Of a stretch of DNA of 64,000 nt, positions 1 to 10,503 are shown in pieces (position 1 is the stretch's first letter; the number at the start of each line of letters is the position of its first letter). The translations under genes and the position numbers were made by a program. This DNA comes from Sphingomonas leidyi (GTDB taxonomy: Bacteria; Pseudomonadota; Alphaproteobacteria; Sphingomonadales; Sphingomonadaceae), in contig NZ_JAASQV010000005.1 in the NCBI RefSeq assembly GCF_011761945.1, forward strand, positions 124,001 to 188,000, written 5' to 3'. The notes beneath the pieces were generated by a model that did not search any database, was not told the DNA's origin, and worked only from the letters and a program-made list of their open reading frames with translations.

Positions 1-64
1 AGATGAAGAGGCCGATGAGCGCCACCGCGAGGATGGCCAGGACGATGAGGATCCGCTTGAGCAT
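1..64 (-). CDS. Unknown membrane-anchored or exported protein, N-terminus only
   Basis: Reading leftward from an ATG at 64, the first 21 codons are open to the window edge and give MLKRIL followed by an unbroken run of Leu, Ile, Val and Ala. This is a typical N-terminal membrane anchor or signal sequence. No good Shine-Dalgarno precedes it. It lies just downstream of the katG terminator, so it should have its own promoter. Too little is present to name a family. Confidence 0.45.
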   Translation of the reverse strand, partial: MLKRILIVLAILAVALIGLFI

Positions 65-102
65 GGCGGAACGATAGGGGCGGGAAAGGGGGAAGCCAAT
101 CC

Positions 103-137
103 AATTAAAATCCTCCCCGAGCCAGGCTCGGGGAGGA
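103..137 (-). terminator. Rho-independent terminator of katG
   Basis: A near-uninterrupted inverted repeat (TCCTCCCCGAGCC, then its complement, positions 111-137) is followed on the minus strand by TTTTAATT. It begins about 10 bases past the katG stop codon. The arms belong to the same TCCTCCCC/GGGGAGGA hairpin family seen at 4038-4062. Confidence 0.85.
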
Positions 138-146
138 ATTGGTCGG

Positions 147-2354
<2,208 letters not shown>

Positions 2355-2480
2355 GGGATCGATTCCTCTCGATTGCTTGGTCGCTCGGGAAGCAAGCGCT
2401 TCCCTGAGTCTCGTAGAGGCTAGCCGGGGCGCAGTGATCGCAGAAATGGATTAGATCGCCGTCAGTGATCGACCGGGTGA
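2355..2480 (-). promoter_or_regulatory. katG upstream region with direct repeats and a hairpin
   Basis: Two exact copies of CAGTGATCG start at 2432 and 2463, 31 bases or about three helical turns apart. Nearer the gene, GGGAAGC-AAGC-GCTTCCC (2387-2404) forms a 7-bp inverted repeat in the probable leader. Either could bind a regulator. No clear -35/-10 pair stands out, so the promoter position is not fixed. Confidence 0.35.
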
Positions 2481-2560
2481 TTTTTGCGACATGTGGTTGT
2501 CATGCGCGGGGAAGCGCGGAAGGCCCGGCATGCTGTTCCCGGGTGCGACGTCATCTCCGT

Positions 2561-2583
2561 TCCCCTCCCTGGAAGGGAGGGGA
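2561..2583. repeat. Intergenic palindrome TCCCCTCCCT-GGA-AGGGAGGGGA
   Basis: A perfect 10-bp stem with a 3-base loop, 24 bases past the corC stop codon. On the minus strand it is not followed by a T-tract, so it is a weak candidate terminator. It resembles the short C-rich/G-rich dispersed palindromes at 111-137 and 4038-4062. Confidence 0.6.
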
Positions 2584-2606
2584 GCTTTCCGTCCGGTTGC
2601 GGCCGC

Positions 2607-3515
<909 letters not shown>

Positions 3516-3524
3516 GTTCGGTGT

Positions 3525-4034
3525 TCAATCCTCGCGTATCAGATAGGGGTCGTGCAGGCCGAGGTCGCGGAGCGCGGCGCGCTCCATTTCCTCCATCGCC
3601 TCGGCTTCGGCATCGTCCATATGGTCATAGCCTAGCAAATGCAGCAGGCCGTGGACAATCAGGTGCGTTGCATGGTCCTCGACCGAAACCCGGCGCTCCA
3701 TCGCCTCGGCGGCGCAGACGCCGTGCGCCAGGACGATATCGCCCAGCAGCACCTCGCCATCGTCGCTGTTCTCGGTGACCGCTTCCATCAGGTCCGGCTG
3801 GACCATCGGGAAGGAGAGCACGTTGGTCGGCTTGTCCTTGCCCCGATACTGGCGGTTGAGGACATGGACTTCCTCGTCCGAAGTGAAGCGCACCGCGACT
3901 TCGATCGTCGCGGCGTGATCCAGCCACTCGAGGAAGGGGGTCTGGCGAAGCGCGGTCTCGGCGGCGCGGATGGCGAGCGTTTCCCAGTCCGCGTCGGGCC
4001 AGGGCGATTCGACCAGGGCGGCAACGTCAAGCAT
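3525..4034 (-). CDS. ybeY: Endoribonuclease YbeY (16S rRNA maturation)
   Basis: Single-strand-specific metallo-endoribonuclease needed for 16S rRNA 3'-end processing and ribosome quality control. The zinc motif HGLLHLLGYDH is complete, with His128, His132 and His138. Length (169 residues) is usual for alphaproteobacteria. The Shine-Dalgarno GGAGG lies 6 bases before the ATG and is part of the 3' arm of a 10-bp hairpin between ybeZ and ybeY. The gene sits in the conserved ybeZ-ybeY-corC order. Confidence 0.95.
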   Translation of the reverse strand: MLDVAALVESPWPDADWETLAIRAAETALRQTPFLEWLDHAATIEVAVRFTSDEEVHVLNRQYRGKDKPTNVLSFPMVQPDLMEAVTENSDDGEVLLGDIVLAHGVCAAEAMERRVSVEDHATHLIVHGLLHLLGYDHMDDAEAEAMEEMERAALRDLGLHDPYLIRED

Positions 4035-4037
4035 CTA

Positions 4038-4062
4038 GATCCTCCCCGGAACGGGGAGGATC
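4038..4062 (-). promoter_or_regulatory. Hairpin enclosing the ybeY ribosome binding site
   Basis: On the minus strand GATCCTCCCC-GTTCC-GGGGAGGATC forms a perfect 10-bp stem. Its 3' arm contains GGAGG, the only Shine-Dalgarno of ybeY, 6 bases before the start codon. Folding would hide the site, so ybeY translation may depend on ribosomes finishing ybeZ 10 bases upstream. The sequence family matches the katG terminator stem. Confidence 0.6.
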
Positions 4063-4071
4063 AGGAAAGTA

Positions 4072-5073
4072 TCAGGCATTCGGTCCCTCATATGCCTCGA
4101 CGATGCGGCCGACGATCGGGTGGCGGACCACGTCCGCCGTCGAGAAGCGCGAGAAGGCGATGCCCTCCACGCCCTCGAGCCGTCGCGTCGCGTCGTTCAG
4201 GCCCGAGGCGGGCGGGCCGCCGGGCAGGTCGACCTGGTTGGGATCGCCGCAGATCACCATCCGGCTGTTCTGGCCGAAGCGGGTGAGGAACATCTTCATC
4301 TGCGCCGGCGTGGTGTTCTGCGCCTCGTCGAGGATGACGAACGCATCCGCCAGCGTGCGGCCGCGCATGAAGGCGATCGGGGCGATCTCGATCTCGCCGC
4401 TGGCGATGCGCCGCTCCACCTGCTCGGCGGGCAGGCAATCGTAGAGCGCATCGTAGATCGGGCGGAGATAGGGATCGACCTTCTCCTTCATGTCGCCGGG
4501 CAGGAAGCCCAGCCGCTCGCCGGCCTCCACCGCGGGACGGGAAAGGATCAGCCGCTGGACGCTGCCGGTGATCAGTTGCGCGACTGCCTGCGCCACGGCG
4601 AGATAGGTCTTGCCCGTGCCCGCCGGGCCCAATGCGAAGATCATGTCGTTCGAGACGAGCGCGCGCATATACTGGGTCTGCGCGACCGAGCGGGGCACGA
4701 TCGTCTTCTTGCGCGTGCGGATCATGATCTGGGGCGGGGCGTTGCCATTGTCCGCCTTGATGATGCCGGTGAGCGTCGGCTCGCTCGACATCGCGATCAC
4801 GGCGTCGATCAGCCCGGTATCGACTTCCTCGCCGCGGATGACGCGGGCGTGCAGTTCCTGCAGCACTTCGCGGGCATGGGCGACGGCCTCGGCAGACCCT
4901 TCGATCTGCACGCGCTGGCCGCGAGCATGGATGTACACGCCGAGCCGCTCTTCCAGGGCGAGGATGTTGCTGTCGAATTCGCCGAAGAGCTGCGGCAGGA
5001 GTTGGGGCTTGTCGAAATTCACCTCGGCGCGGCTGCGTTCACCGGACTGGGCGGGGACAGGCTTGCGGCTCAT
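4072..5073 (-). CDS. ybeZ: PhoH-family ATPase YbeZ
   Basis: P-loop ATPase of the PhoH family, a predicted RNA helicase-like partner of YbeY. The 333-residue protein has an N-terminal KH-like region (about residues 15 to 80) and a PhoH domain with Walker A GPAGTGKT (residues 149-156) and a DEAQN Walker B. The reading frame stays open far upstream, but the ATG at 5073 is the right start: AAGGAG lies 6 bases before it and the family's N-terminal pattern begins there. ybeY follows after a 37-base hairpin-bearing gap. Confidence 0.95.
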   Translation of the reverse strand: MSRKPVPAQSGERSRAEVNFDKPQLLPQLFGEFDSNILALEERLGVYIHARGQRVQIEGSAEAVAHAREVLQELHARVIRGEEVDTGLIDAVIAMSSEPTLTGIIKADNGNAPPQIMIRTRKKTIVPRSVAQTQYMRALVSNDMIFALGPAGTGKTYLAVAQAVAQLITGSVQRLILSRPAVEAGERLGFLPGDMKEKVDPYLRPIYDALYDCLPAEQVERRIASGEIEIAPIAFMRGRTLADAFVILDEAQNTTPAQMKMFLTRFGQNSRMVICGDPNQVDLPGGPPASGLNDATRRLEGVEGIAFSRFSTADVVRHPIVGRIVEAYEGPNA

Positions 5074-5202
5074 GCGGCTCCTTGCGGCTGCGAGATATGG
5101 ACTCTGTTGACGGTGCCACGCGTGCGCGCGGACGTCCCTTGCCCGACGCGCGTAGAGACGCTGCGTGTCAAAGCGAAGACGATGCGGGCGGTTCCCTGGC
5201 GC

Positions 5203-5448
5203 ATGCGATATGGGGAGAGTGGCAGAGGATTTCCAACTTGGACAGGGGGAATGCGGCGGTTGCAGCAACGAAGCGATGGACTGTGCGATGCGTGCCACAT
5301 GGCCAGGGTCCGAAACCGCCCCTGCCGGATCTTCACCGAGGAGGATCCGGACGCTGCGCGGAGCATCGGGATGGCGCGGAATCTCGGCTTCTCGCCGCGC
5401 GAGATCGCGGCACCGGCAGCGGAGCGATGGCCGCCGAGCGCGGCCTAG
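5203..5448 (+). pseudogene. Relic of a MerR-family HTH regulator
   Basis: The 371-base gap between ybeZ and miaB holds, on the opposite strand, an 81-codon frame whose translation tracks the MerR DNA-binding domain. It begins MRYGESGR (compare MRIGELAR). It then has RIFTEEDPDAARSIGMA (compare the usual FTEEDL..LRFI..A), followed by RNLGFSPREIAA. Key positions of the first helix and the wing are lost and no effector domain follows; the frame ends at 5448, inside the miaB 3' end. The second half keeps normal GC-rich third positions, the first half does not. I read it as a decayed MerR gene. A chance resemblance is possible. Confidence 0.4.
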
Positions 5449-6779
5449 GCCGCCGCGCGGACCATTTCGGTTCCTTGCAGCGAATTGGCGAAGCCCGCGA
5501 CGATCTCGACATCGACCATGTCGCCGATCCCGGCATCGGTATCGAGATAGACCGACTGGAGCCAGGGCGACTTGCCGAGCATCTGGCCGGGGAGCTTGCC
5601 CTGGCGCTCGATCAGCACCGGGCAGCGCTTGCCGGCGGTCGCGCGGTTGAAGGCGAGCTGGTCGCGGTTGAGCGCGGCCTGGAGGCGCTGCAGGCGCTCG
5701 TCCATCACTTCGGCGGGAACGAACCGGTCGGTCATCTCTGCGGCGGGCGTGCCCGGGCGCGGGCTGTACTTGAAGCTGAAGCATTGGGCATAGCCCACTG
5801 CGTCGACCAGGCGCAGCGTTTCCTCGAACTCGGCGTCGGTCTCGCCCGGGAATCCGACGATGAAATCGCCCGACAGCGCGATGTCGGGCCGCGCGGCGCG
5901 GACGCGCCCGAGGATCTCCAGATAGGAATCGCGCGTGTGGCTGCGGTTCATTGCCTTGAGGATGCGGTCGCTTCCCGCCTGCACCGGCAAATGGAGGAAC
6001 GGCATCAGCTTGGCCACCTCGGCATGGGCGCGGATCAGGCCCTCGCGCATGTCGTTGGGGTGGCTGGTGGTGTAGCGGATGCGCTCCAGGCCCTCGATCC
6101 GATCGAGCGCGCGGATCAGGCCGTGCAGCCCGGTGCCGGCATCGTCGTCCCAGGCATTGACGTTCTGGCCGAGCAGCGTGATCTCGCGCGCGCCGGCATC
6201 GACGAGCGCCTTGGCCTCGTCGACCAGTTCGGCGAAGGACCGGCTGATCTCGGCGCCGCGCGTATAGGGGACGACGCAATAGGTGCAGAATTTGTCGCAG
6301 CCTTCCTGCACGGTGAGGAAGGCCGTGGGGCCGACCTTGCGACGCCGGGGCAGCGCGCCGAACTTGCTGAGCGCCGGCATGTCGGTATCGAGGGTCGACT
6401 GGCCGCTGGCGGCCTTCGCCACCAGCTCGGGCAGGTTGTGATAGGCTTGCGGGCCCACGACGACATCGACCTTGGCGCGGCGGACGATCTCCTCGCCCTC
6501 GGCCTGGGCGACGCAGCCGGCGATGGCGATCATCGGCTCCGCGCGCCCATCCGCGCGCGCGCCCTTCCGCAGGCGGCCGATGTCCGAATAGACTTTCTCG
6601 GTCGCCTTTTCGCGGATGTGGCAGGTGTTGAGTACGACGAGATCGGCGGCCTCGCCCTCGGCGGCGGCGGTCATGCCCTGCGCGGCCATCAGCTCGGCCA
6701 TGCGTTCGCCGTCATAGACGTTCATCTGGCAGCCGAACGATTTGACCTGGAAGGTCCTGGGATTCTTGGGGGCGTTCAT
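5445..6779 (-). CDS. miaB: tRNA-2-methylthio-N6-dimethylallyladenosine synthase MiaB
   Basis: Radical-SAM methylthiotransferase that adds the 2-methylthio group to i6A37 of tRNA. The N-terminal domain ligates one 4Fe-4S cluster through Cys17, Cys53 and Cys89. The radical-SAM motif CDKFCTYC supplies Cys161, Cys165 and Cys168, and a TRAM domain closes the 444-residue protein. It needs two iron-sulfur clusters, which fits a neighbourhood containing nfuA and, further right, suf. The ATG at 6779 has no strong Shine-Dalgarno. The last bases overlap the antisense MerR relic. Confidence 0.96.
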   Translation of the reverse strand: MNAPKNPRTFQVKSFGCQMNVYDGERMAELMAAQGMTAAAEGEAADLVVLNTCHIREKATEKVYSDIGRLRKGARADGRAEPMIAIAGCVAQAEGEEIVRRAKVDVVVGPQAYHNLPELVAKAASGQSTLDTDMPALSKFGALPRRRKVGPTAFLTVQEGCDKFCTYCVVPYTRGAEISRSFAELVDEAKALVDAGAREITLLGQNVNAWDDDAGTGLHGLIRALDRIEGLERIRYTTSHPNDMREGLIRAHAEVAKLMPFLHLPVQAGSDRILKAMNRSHTRDSYLEILGRVRAARPDIALSGDFIVGFPGETDAEFEETLRLVDAVGYAQCFSFKYSPRPGTPAAEMTDRFVPAEVMDERLQRLQAALNRDQLAFNRATAGKRCPVLIERQGKLPGQMLGKSPWLQSVYLDTDAGIGDMVDVEIVAGFANSLQGTEMVRAAA

Positions 6780-6828
6780 CGGGCGGGGCTATACCGACTT
6801 ACGTCCCTCGCCGAAAGGGAGGGGTGCC

Positions 6829-7710
6829 TCAGCCCCCCGGCTTCGGCCGATACCCGATCGGGTCCTCGGCGAAGCGGAAGGTGCGGAGCGGCTGGCCCAG
6901 CACTGCGACCAGCGCCTCCTCGATCCGCCGCCGGCTCTCCGCGGCGATCACCTTGCGGCCGGGAAAGTCGCGCGGATGGAAGGGCTCGAGGAAATGCACG
7001 TCGAGCCGGAAGCTGCCCTTGCGGCCGAGCACGCGCCGCGCATTGTTGAGCCCGCGTTCCTGGCCGATCCAGCAGATGTCGTCCGCCGCCGCGCCATAAT
7101 GGAGCATCACCGGCTGCACCATAACCCCGGGGGGCGGCGGCTCGAGCACGCGCAGCATCGGCGTCTTGAAGGGAAGGAGCGACTTGCCGTCGGTGGTGGT
7201 GCCCTCGGGGAAGACCGTGATCGCCCAGGTCTCCGCCAGCGCGTCGCGCAACTCGTTGATCTGCTCGGCGACGCCCAGGCGGTTCTCGCGCTTCACATAG
7301 ACGGTGCGGTTGAGCCCGGCGAGCCAGCCGACGATGGGCGAGCTCCGGATCTCCGCCTTGGCGATGAAGGCGGTGCCGCTGGCGCCGCCCAGCGCCAATA
7401 TGTCGATCCAGCTCAGATGGTTGGAGATGTAGAAGACGTCGCGCTTCAGGTGCGTGCCGATGCGGTTGATCCGCGCGCCGCAGATCCTGGCGGCGATGGA
7501 GAGGAAATAGCGCGGCCAGGGCGATGGCAGGCGGGCGAAGCGGAAGAGATAGTGGAGCGGGACGAGCAGCAGCAGCGCCAGCACCAGCATCGCCACGCGC
7601 CGCCACATGCGGCACTGCTCGGCCAGGGTAAGCGGGGTGTCGTGGCCCTGGATCGCGTCCTCGCGCCGGCGCGCGACGCGCTGGGCCCGGGTCTCGCCGG
7701 TGCCCGGCAT
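6829..7710 (-). CDS. plsC: 1-acyl-sn-glycerol-3-phosphate acyltransferase (PlsC family)
   Basis: Membrane-bound acyltransferase that makes phosphatidic acid from lysophosphatidic acid. It has one hydrophobic segment near residues 38 to 55, the HX4D catalytic motif in NHLSWID and the phosphate-binding FPEGTTTDG motif. The 293-residue length includes a charged N-terminal extension of about 35 residues. Its ATG begins one base after the fur stop codon, so the two are co-transcribed. An ornithine-lipid acyltransferase role cannot be excluded from sequence alone. Confidence 0.9.
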   Translation of the reverse strand: MPGTGETRAQRVARRREDAIQGHDTPLTLAEQCRMWRRVAMLVLALLLLVPLHYLFRFARLPSPWPRYFLSIAARICGARINRIGTHLKRDVFYISNHLSWIDILALGGASGTAFIAKAEIRSSPIVGWLAGLNRTVYVKRENRLGVAEQINELRDALAETWAITVFPEGTTTDGKSLLPFKTPMLRVLEPPPPGVMVQPVMLHYGAAADDICWIGQERGLNNARRVLGRKGSFRLDVHFLEPFHPRDFPGRKVIAAESRRRIEEALVAVLGQPLRTFRFAEDPIGYRPKPGG

Positions 7711-7711
7711 C

Positions 7712-8134
7712 TCAGCTCTTGCGGTCGAGCGCGACGCCGTAGAGTTCCATGCGGTGATCGACCAGGCGGAAGCCCAGTCGCTCGGCGATCTGCTTCTGCA
7801 ACTGCTCGAGCTCGGGATCGACGAACTCGATCACTTCGCCCGTCTCGACGTTGATCAGGTGGTCGTGATGCGCTTCGGGCGAAGGCTCGTAGCGGGCGCG
7901 GCCATCGCCGAAATCGTGGCGGTCGAGGATGCCCGCTTCCTCGAACAGGCGCACGGTGCGATAGACCGTGGCGATGGAGATGCCCGGATCGATCGCCGAG
8001 GCGCGCTCATAGACCTTTTCGACGTCGGGATGATCCTCCGCATCGGAGAGGACGCGCGCAATCACCTTGCGCTGTTCGGTGATGCGCAGCCCCTTCTCGT
8101 GGCAGAGCGCTTCGAGATCGATCTTACGGCCCAT
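7712..8134 (-). CDS. fur: Fur-family ferric uptake regulator
   Basis: Metal-dependent repressor of 140 residues. The winged helix occupies about residues 10 to 80 (GISIATVYRTVRLFEEAGIL recognition region) and is followed by EAHHDHLINVETGEVIEF. The HHDHLI metal motif is present, but the CxxC that follows it in E. coli Fur is replaced, as is usual in alphaproteobacteria. The frame is open upstream, but homology starts at MGRKIDLEAL, so the ATG at 8134 is chosen. It heads fur-plsC, behind the mucR terminator. Iron, rather than manganese or zinc, is inferred as ligand. Confidence 0.93.
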   Translation of the reverse strand: MGRKIDLEALCHEKGLRITEQRKVIARVLSDAEDHPDVEKVYERASAIDPGISIATVYRTVRLFEEAGILDRHDFGDGRARYEPSPEAHHDHLINVETGEVIEFVDPELEQLQKQIAERLGFRLVDHRMELYGVALDRKS

Positions 8135-8201
8135 GGGCGCGATGTAGCGTGCGTGCGCCGAAGTTGGAAGACTGTGGCGGAGAAAAGGCGCGGGCAACGA
8201 G

Positions 8202-8235
8202 AAAGGCCGGCCCGGAGCGATCCGGACCGGCCCTT
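8202..8235 (-). terminator. Rho-independent terminator of mucR
   Basis: A 15-bp stem with two G-U pairs and a 4-base loop starts 21 bases past the mucR stop codon and is followed by TTTCTCGTT on the minus strand. It separates mucR from fur. Confidence 0.75.
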
Positions 8236-8255
8236 CCTGTTCGGCGGGCTGGGGC

Positions 8256-8669
8256 TCAGCGCTTGCGGCGCTTGGTGCCCAGGCCGATCTTCTTCGCCAG
8301 GCTGCGGCGCTGCTCGGCATAATTGGGGGCGACCATCGGATAGTCGGCCGGCAGGTTCCACTTGGCGCGGTACTGCTCCGGCGTCATCTGATAGTGCGTC
8401 ATCAGGTGACGCTTCAGCATCTTGAGCTTCTTGCCGTCCTCGAGGCACACGATATAGTCGGGCTTCACCGAGGCGCGAATGGAAACGGCCGGCTCCTGCT
8501 TCACTTCGGGCTCGGCGGCGGCGCGGCCAAGACCCGAGAGCGCGCCATGCACGTTCTGGATGAGGGTCGGAAGGTCGGATACCGCAACACTGTTGTTGCT
8601 GACATGCGCCGCAACAATATCTGCCGTCAGGGTGACCAGCGTTTCATCAATCTCGGCTTGCGTTTCCAT
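8256..8669 (-). CDS. mucR: MucR/Ros-family zinc-finger transcriptional regulator
   Basis: Small (137 residues) DNA-binding protein of the alphaproteobacterial Ros/MucR family. These are H-NS-like silencers that control exopolysaccharide, motility and cell-cycle genes. The N-terminal part is the oligomerisation region; the C-terminal zinc finger reads Cys75-x2-Asp78-x9-His88-x3-His92, with Asp in place of the second Cys of classic Ros. A basic tail KRRKR ends the protein. AAGGA lies 7 bases before the ATG. It has its own promoter-like sequence and its own terminator, so it appears monocistronic between rimI and fur. Confidence 0.93.
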   Translation of the reverse strand: METQAEIDETLVTLTADIVAAHVSNNSVAVSDLPTLIQNVHGALSGLGRAAAEPEVKQEPAVSIRASVKPDYIVCLEDGKKLKMLKRHLMTHYQMTPEQYRAKWNLPADYPMVAPNYAEQRRSLAKKIGLGTKRRKR

Positions 8670-8721
8670 TTTTTTCCTTTCGACCCGGCGAAGACGACTA
8701 TCACTCGTCGCCCGGCATCAC

Positions 8722-8750
8722 CCTATCGGACCATTTTGGATCAAACGCAA
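8722..8750 (-). promoter_or_regulatory. Putative mucR promoter
   Basis: TTGCGT (8745-8750) and GATAGG (8722-8727) are separated by 17 bases on the minus strand, 53 bases before the mucR start codon. The 8670-8777 gap is AT-rich compared with its surroundings, as expected of a MucR target. MucR autoregulation is family knowledge, not shown here. Confidence 0.4.
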
Positions 8751-8777
8751 GATCATATTTGCAGATATCCGTAAGTC

Positions 8778-9254
8778 TCAGTCCAGATCCCGAGCATAGG
8801 TATGGGCATCGAACAACTGCCCGCTACGTCCTCGATAATAGTCCCTGCGTTCGCCGACCTTTTCAAAGCCTTCGCGACGGTAGAGCCAGACGGCATCGTT
8901 TCCTGAACGCACCTCGAGATGAAGACGCGCGACACCGCGGCCACGGGCTTCTTCGATCACCGCACGAAGCAGTGCTCCCGCAACGCCGCGGCGGCGCGCG
9001 GCAGGGTGCGTGGCGAGGAGCAGCAGCTCGGCTTCGCCGGCAATGGCGCGGGCGAGGGAGAAGCCGGCATCCTGGCCGTCGACGCTGGCCACCACCAGCC
9101 AGACGCCGGGGAGCGAGAGCATGCCGAGGCACTGCGCGCTGGTCCAGGCCTCGCCAAACCGGGGGTCGAATGCTTCCTGCATGATGCGGTTGACGCTGTG
9201 GAGATCGTGCGCCCCGCCTTCGCGCAGCTCGATCAGGTTGATCGTGCCGCTCAT
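8778..9254 (-). CDS. rimI: Ribosomal protein alanine N-acetyltransferase RimI-like (GNAT)
   Basis: GNAT acetyltransferase of 158 residues. The acetyl-CoA-binding motif A is seen in LATHPAARRRGVAGALL (R/Q-x-x-G-x-G/A type), followed by the RimI-type ending with LEVRSGNDAVWLYRREGF. Its ATG overlaps the tsaB stop codon by four bases (ATGA), so the two are translationally coupled. RimI acetylates the N-terminus of ribosomal protein S18 in E. coli; the tsaB-rimI pairing is widespread and supports the name. Confidence 0.9.
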   Translation of the reverse strand: MSGTINLIELREGGAHDLHSVNRIMQEAFDPRFGEAWTSAQCLGMLSLPGVWLVVASVDGQDAGFSLARAIAGEAELLLLATHPAARRRGVAGALLRAVIEEARGRGVARLHLEVRSGNDAVWLYRREGFEKVGERRDYYRGRSGQLFDAHTYARDLD

Positions 9255-9952
9255 GCCAGGCCCCGCTCGGCGAGCGTCTTGGCATCGGGCGCGCGGCCAT
9301 AGACGGGGCGGGCCGGGAGGGCGGTGAAGCCCGCCGGGAGCAGCCGGACGTCGGCGGCGGCGGGCAGCGCCTCGCGCAGGTCGGCCCCCTCGGCCAGCGG
9401 CGCCAGGTGGCGGACGCCGCTGCCAATGGCCGGGCGCCCCTCGAGCGCGGCAAGGGCGGCGGCGGGAGCGAGCGAGCGGAACGGCCCGTCTTCCCGCAGC
9501 GGCTGGGAATGGAAAGCCTGCATGAACACCTCACCGTGCCCGCCTTCGAGCACCACGGCAAGGCTGGCGATCGCCGGGTCGGCGGCGAAGCCGGCCGCGG
9601 CGACGAGTGCGAGCGACGAATAGCCGTGCACGTCCGCGCTCCAGCCGATCGACAGGCCGAGCGCCGCAGCAAGGCCGACGCGCACGCCGGTGAAGCTGCC
9701 GGGGCCGACATCGACGAGAATATGCGCCGCCCGGCCCTGGCCCGGCAGCGCGGCGATCATCGGCACCAGGCGCTCCGCATGGCCGCGGCCCACGACTTCA
9801 TGGGCCGCGGCGATCACGGTCGCCCCGTCGAGCAATGCGACCGAACAGGCTGCGGTCGCGGTCTCGATGACGAGCGTCAGGTCAGAGGACGCGATTGAAC
9901 TGCTCGAATTCAGGCCGCGGGAGTCGATCGAAGATGGTGGAGGGGTCGCCAT
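9251..9952 (-). CDS. tsaB: tRNA t6A biosynthesis protein TsaB
   Basis: Inactive ASKHA-fold partner of TsaD in making N6-threonylcarbamoyladenosine at position 37 of ANN-decoding tRNAs. Landmarks are the N-terminal VIETATAACSVALL strand-turn and the DVGPGSFTGVRVGLAAALGL motif. The start is uncertain. The only ATG, GTG or TTG that keeps the whole domain is the ATG at 9952, which overlaps the nitroreductase 3' end by 71 bases. Family homology begins only near 9880, where a CTG follows the nitroreductase stop codon. The stop codon overlaps the rimI start. Confidence 0.9.
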   Translation of the reverse strand: MATPPPSSIDSRGLNSSSSIASSDLTLVIETATAACSVALLDGATVIAAAHEVVGRGHAERLVPMIAALPGQGRAAHILVDVGPGSFTGVRVGLAAALGLSIGWSADVHGYSSLALVAAAGFAADPAIASLAVVLEGGHGEVFMQAFHSQPLREDGPFRSLAPAAALAALEGRPAIGSGVRHLAPLAEGADLREALPAAADVRLLPAGFTALPARPVYGRAPDAKTLAERGLA

Positions 9953-10475
9953 GTCCCAGTGTCGAGATGAAGTTGGACTTCACATTGGGCTGGTCCGCAA
10001 AAAAGGCTTCGTCAACCTTCGCGTTGTCGAAACCCGACATCGGACCGGTGTCGAAACCGAGCGCGCGGGCGGCGATCAGCAGATACGCGCCCTGGAGCGA
10101 CGAGTTGCGGAAAGCCGTGGTGTAGCGGCTCTCCTCGGTGGGGAACCAGTCCTTCGCGGTCGGCGCGTGCGGGAAGAGCCAGGGCAGCTGCTCGTTGAAC
10201 GCCAGGTCCATGCCGATGATCACCGCGGCCGGCGCCTTGCGGATCTTGTCGGCATTGGTGCTGCTCGAAAGTGCCGCGAGCCTTTCCCTGGCCTCGGGCG
10301 TGGTCAGCCACACGAAGCGCGCGGCCTGGTTGTTGGCCGAGGTGGGGCCCATCTTGAGCAGGCCGTAGATGTCGCGGATATCGGCCTGGGTGACCGGCGC
10401 GTCGGTATAGCCGTTATAGGTGCGCGCGGTACGGAAGATCGTGTCCAGCGCCGCGTCGTCGAGCGGTTGGGCCAT
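9882..10475 (-). CDS. Nitroreductase-family protein, RutE/malonic semialdehyde reductase type
   Basis: FMN-dependent oxidoreductase of the nitroreductase fold, 197 residues. The N-terminal LDTIFRTARTYNGYTD and KMGPTSANNQAARFVW segments match the RutE/HadB-like subgroup, which reduces malonic semialdehyde to 3-hydroxypropionate in pyrimidine breakdown. No other rut genes are in view, so the natural substrate may differ. The frame stays open upstream into nfuA, but the ATG at 10475 has AAAGGA 8 to 10 bases before it and fits the family length. It lies 28 bases after nfuA. Confidence 0.85.
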   Translation of the reverse strand: MAQPLDDAALDTIFRTARTYNGYTDAPVTQADIRDIYGLLKMGPTSANNQAARFVWLTTPEARERLAALSSSTNADKIRKAPAAVIIGMDLAFNEQLPWLFPHAPTAKDWFPTEESRYTTAFRNSSLQGAYLLIAARALGFDTGPMSGFDNAKVDEAFFADQPNVKSNFISTLGHGDPSTIFDRLPRPEFEQFNRVL

Positions 10476-10503
10476 GTTCCAGTCCTTTCTTGGGCGATTG
10501 GGC

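Noticed and set aside
2387..2404. LacI operator upstream of katG
   Set aside because: It shares AAGCGCTTCC with the LacI palindrome, but its own symmetry is different (GGGAAGC-N4-GCTTCCC) and katG has no link to the sugar locus.
5074..6279. Upstream extension of ybeZ into miaB
   Set aside because: The frame is open, but composition is shadow-like and a strong Shine-Dalgarno precedes the ATG at 5073.
8135..8320. N-terminal extension of Fur by about 60 residues
   Set aside because: It crosses the mucR terminator and overlaps mucR; Fur homology starts at 8134.
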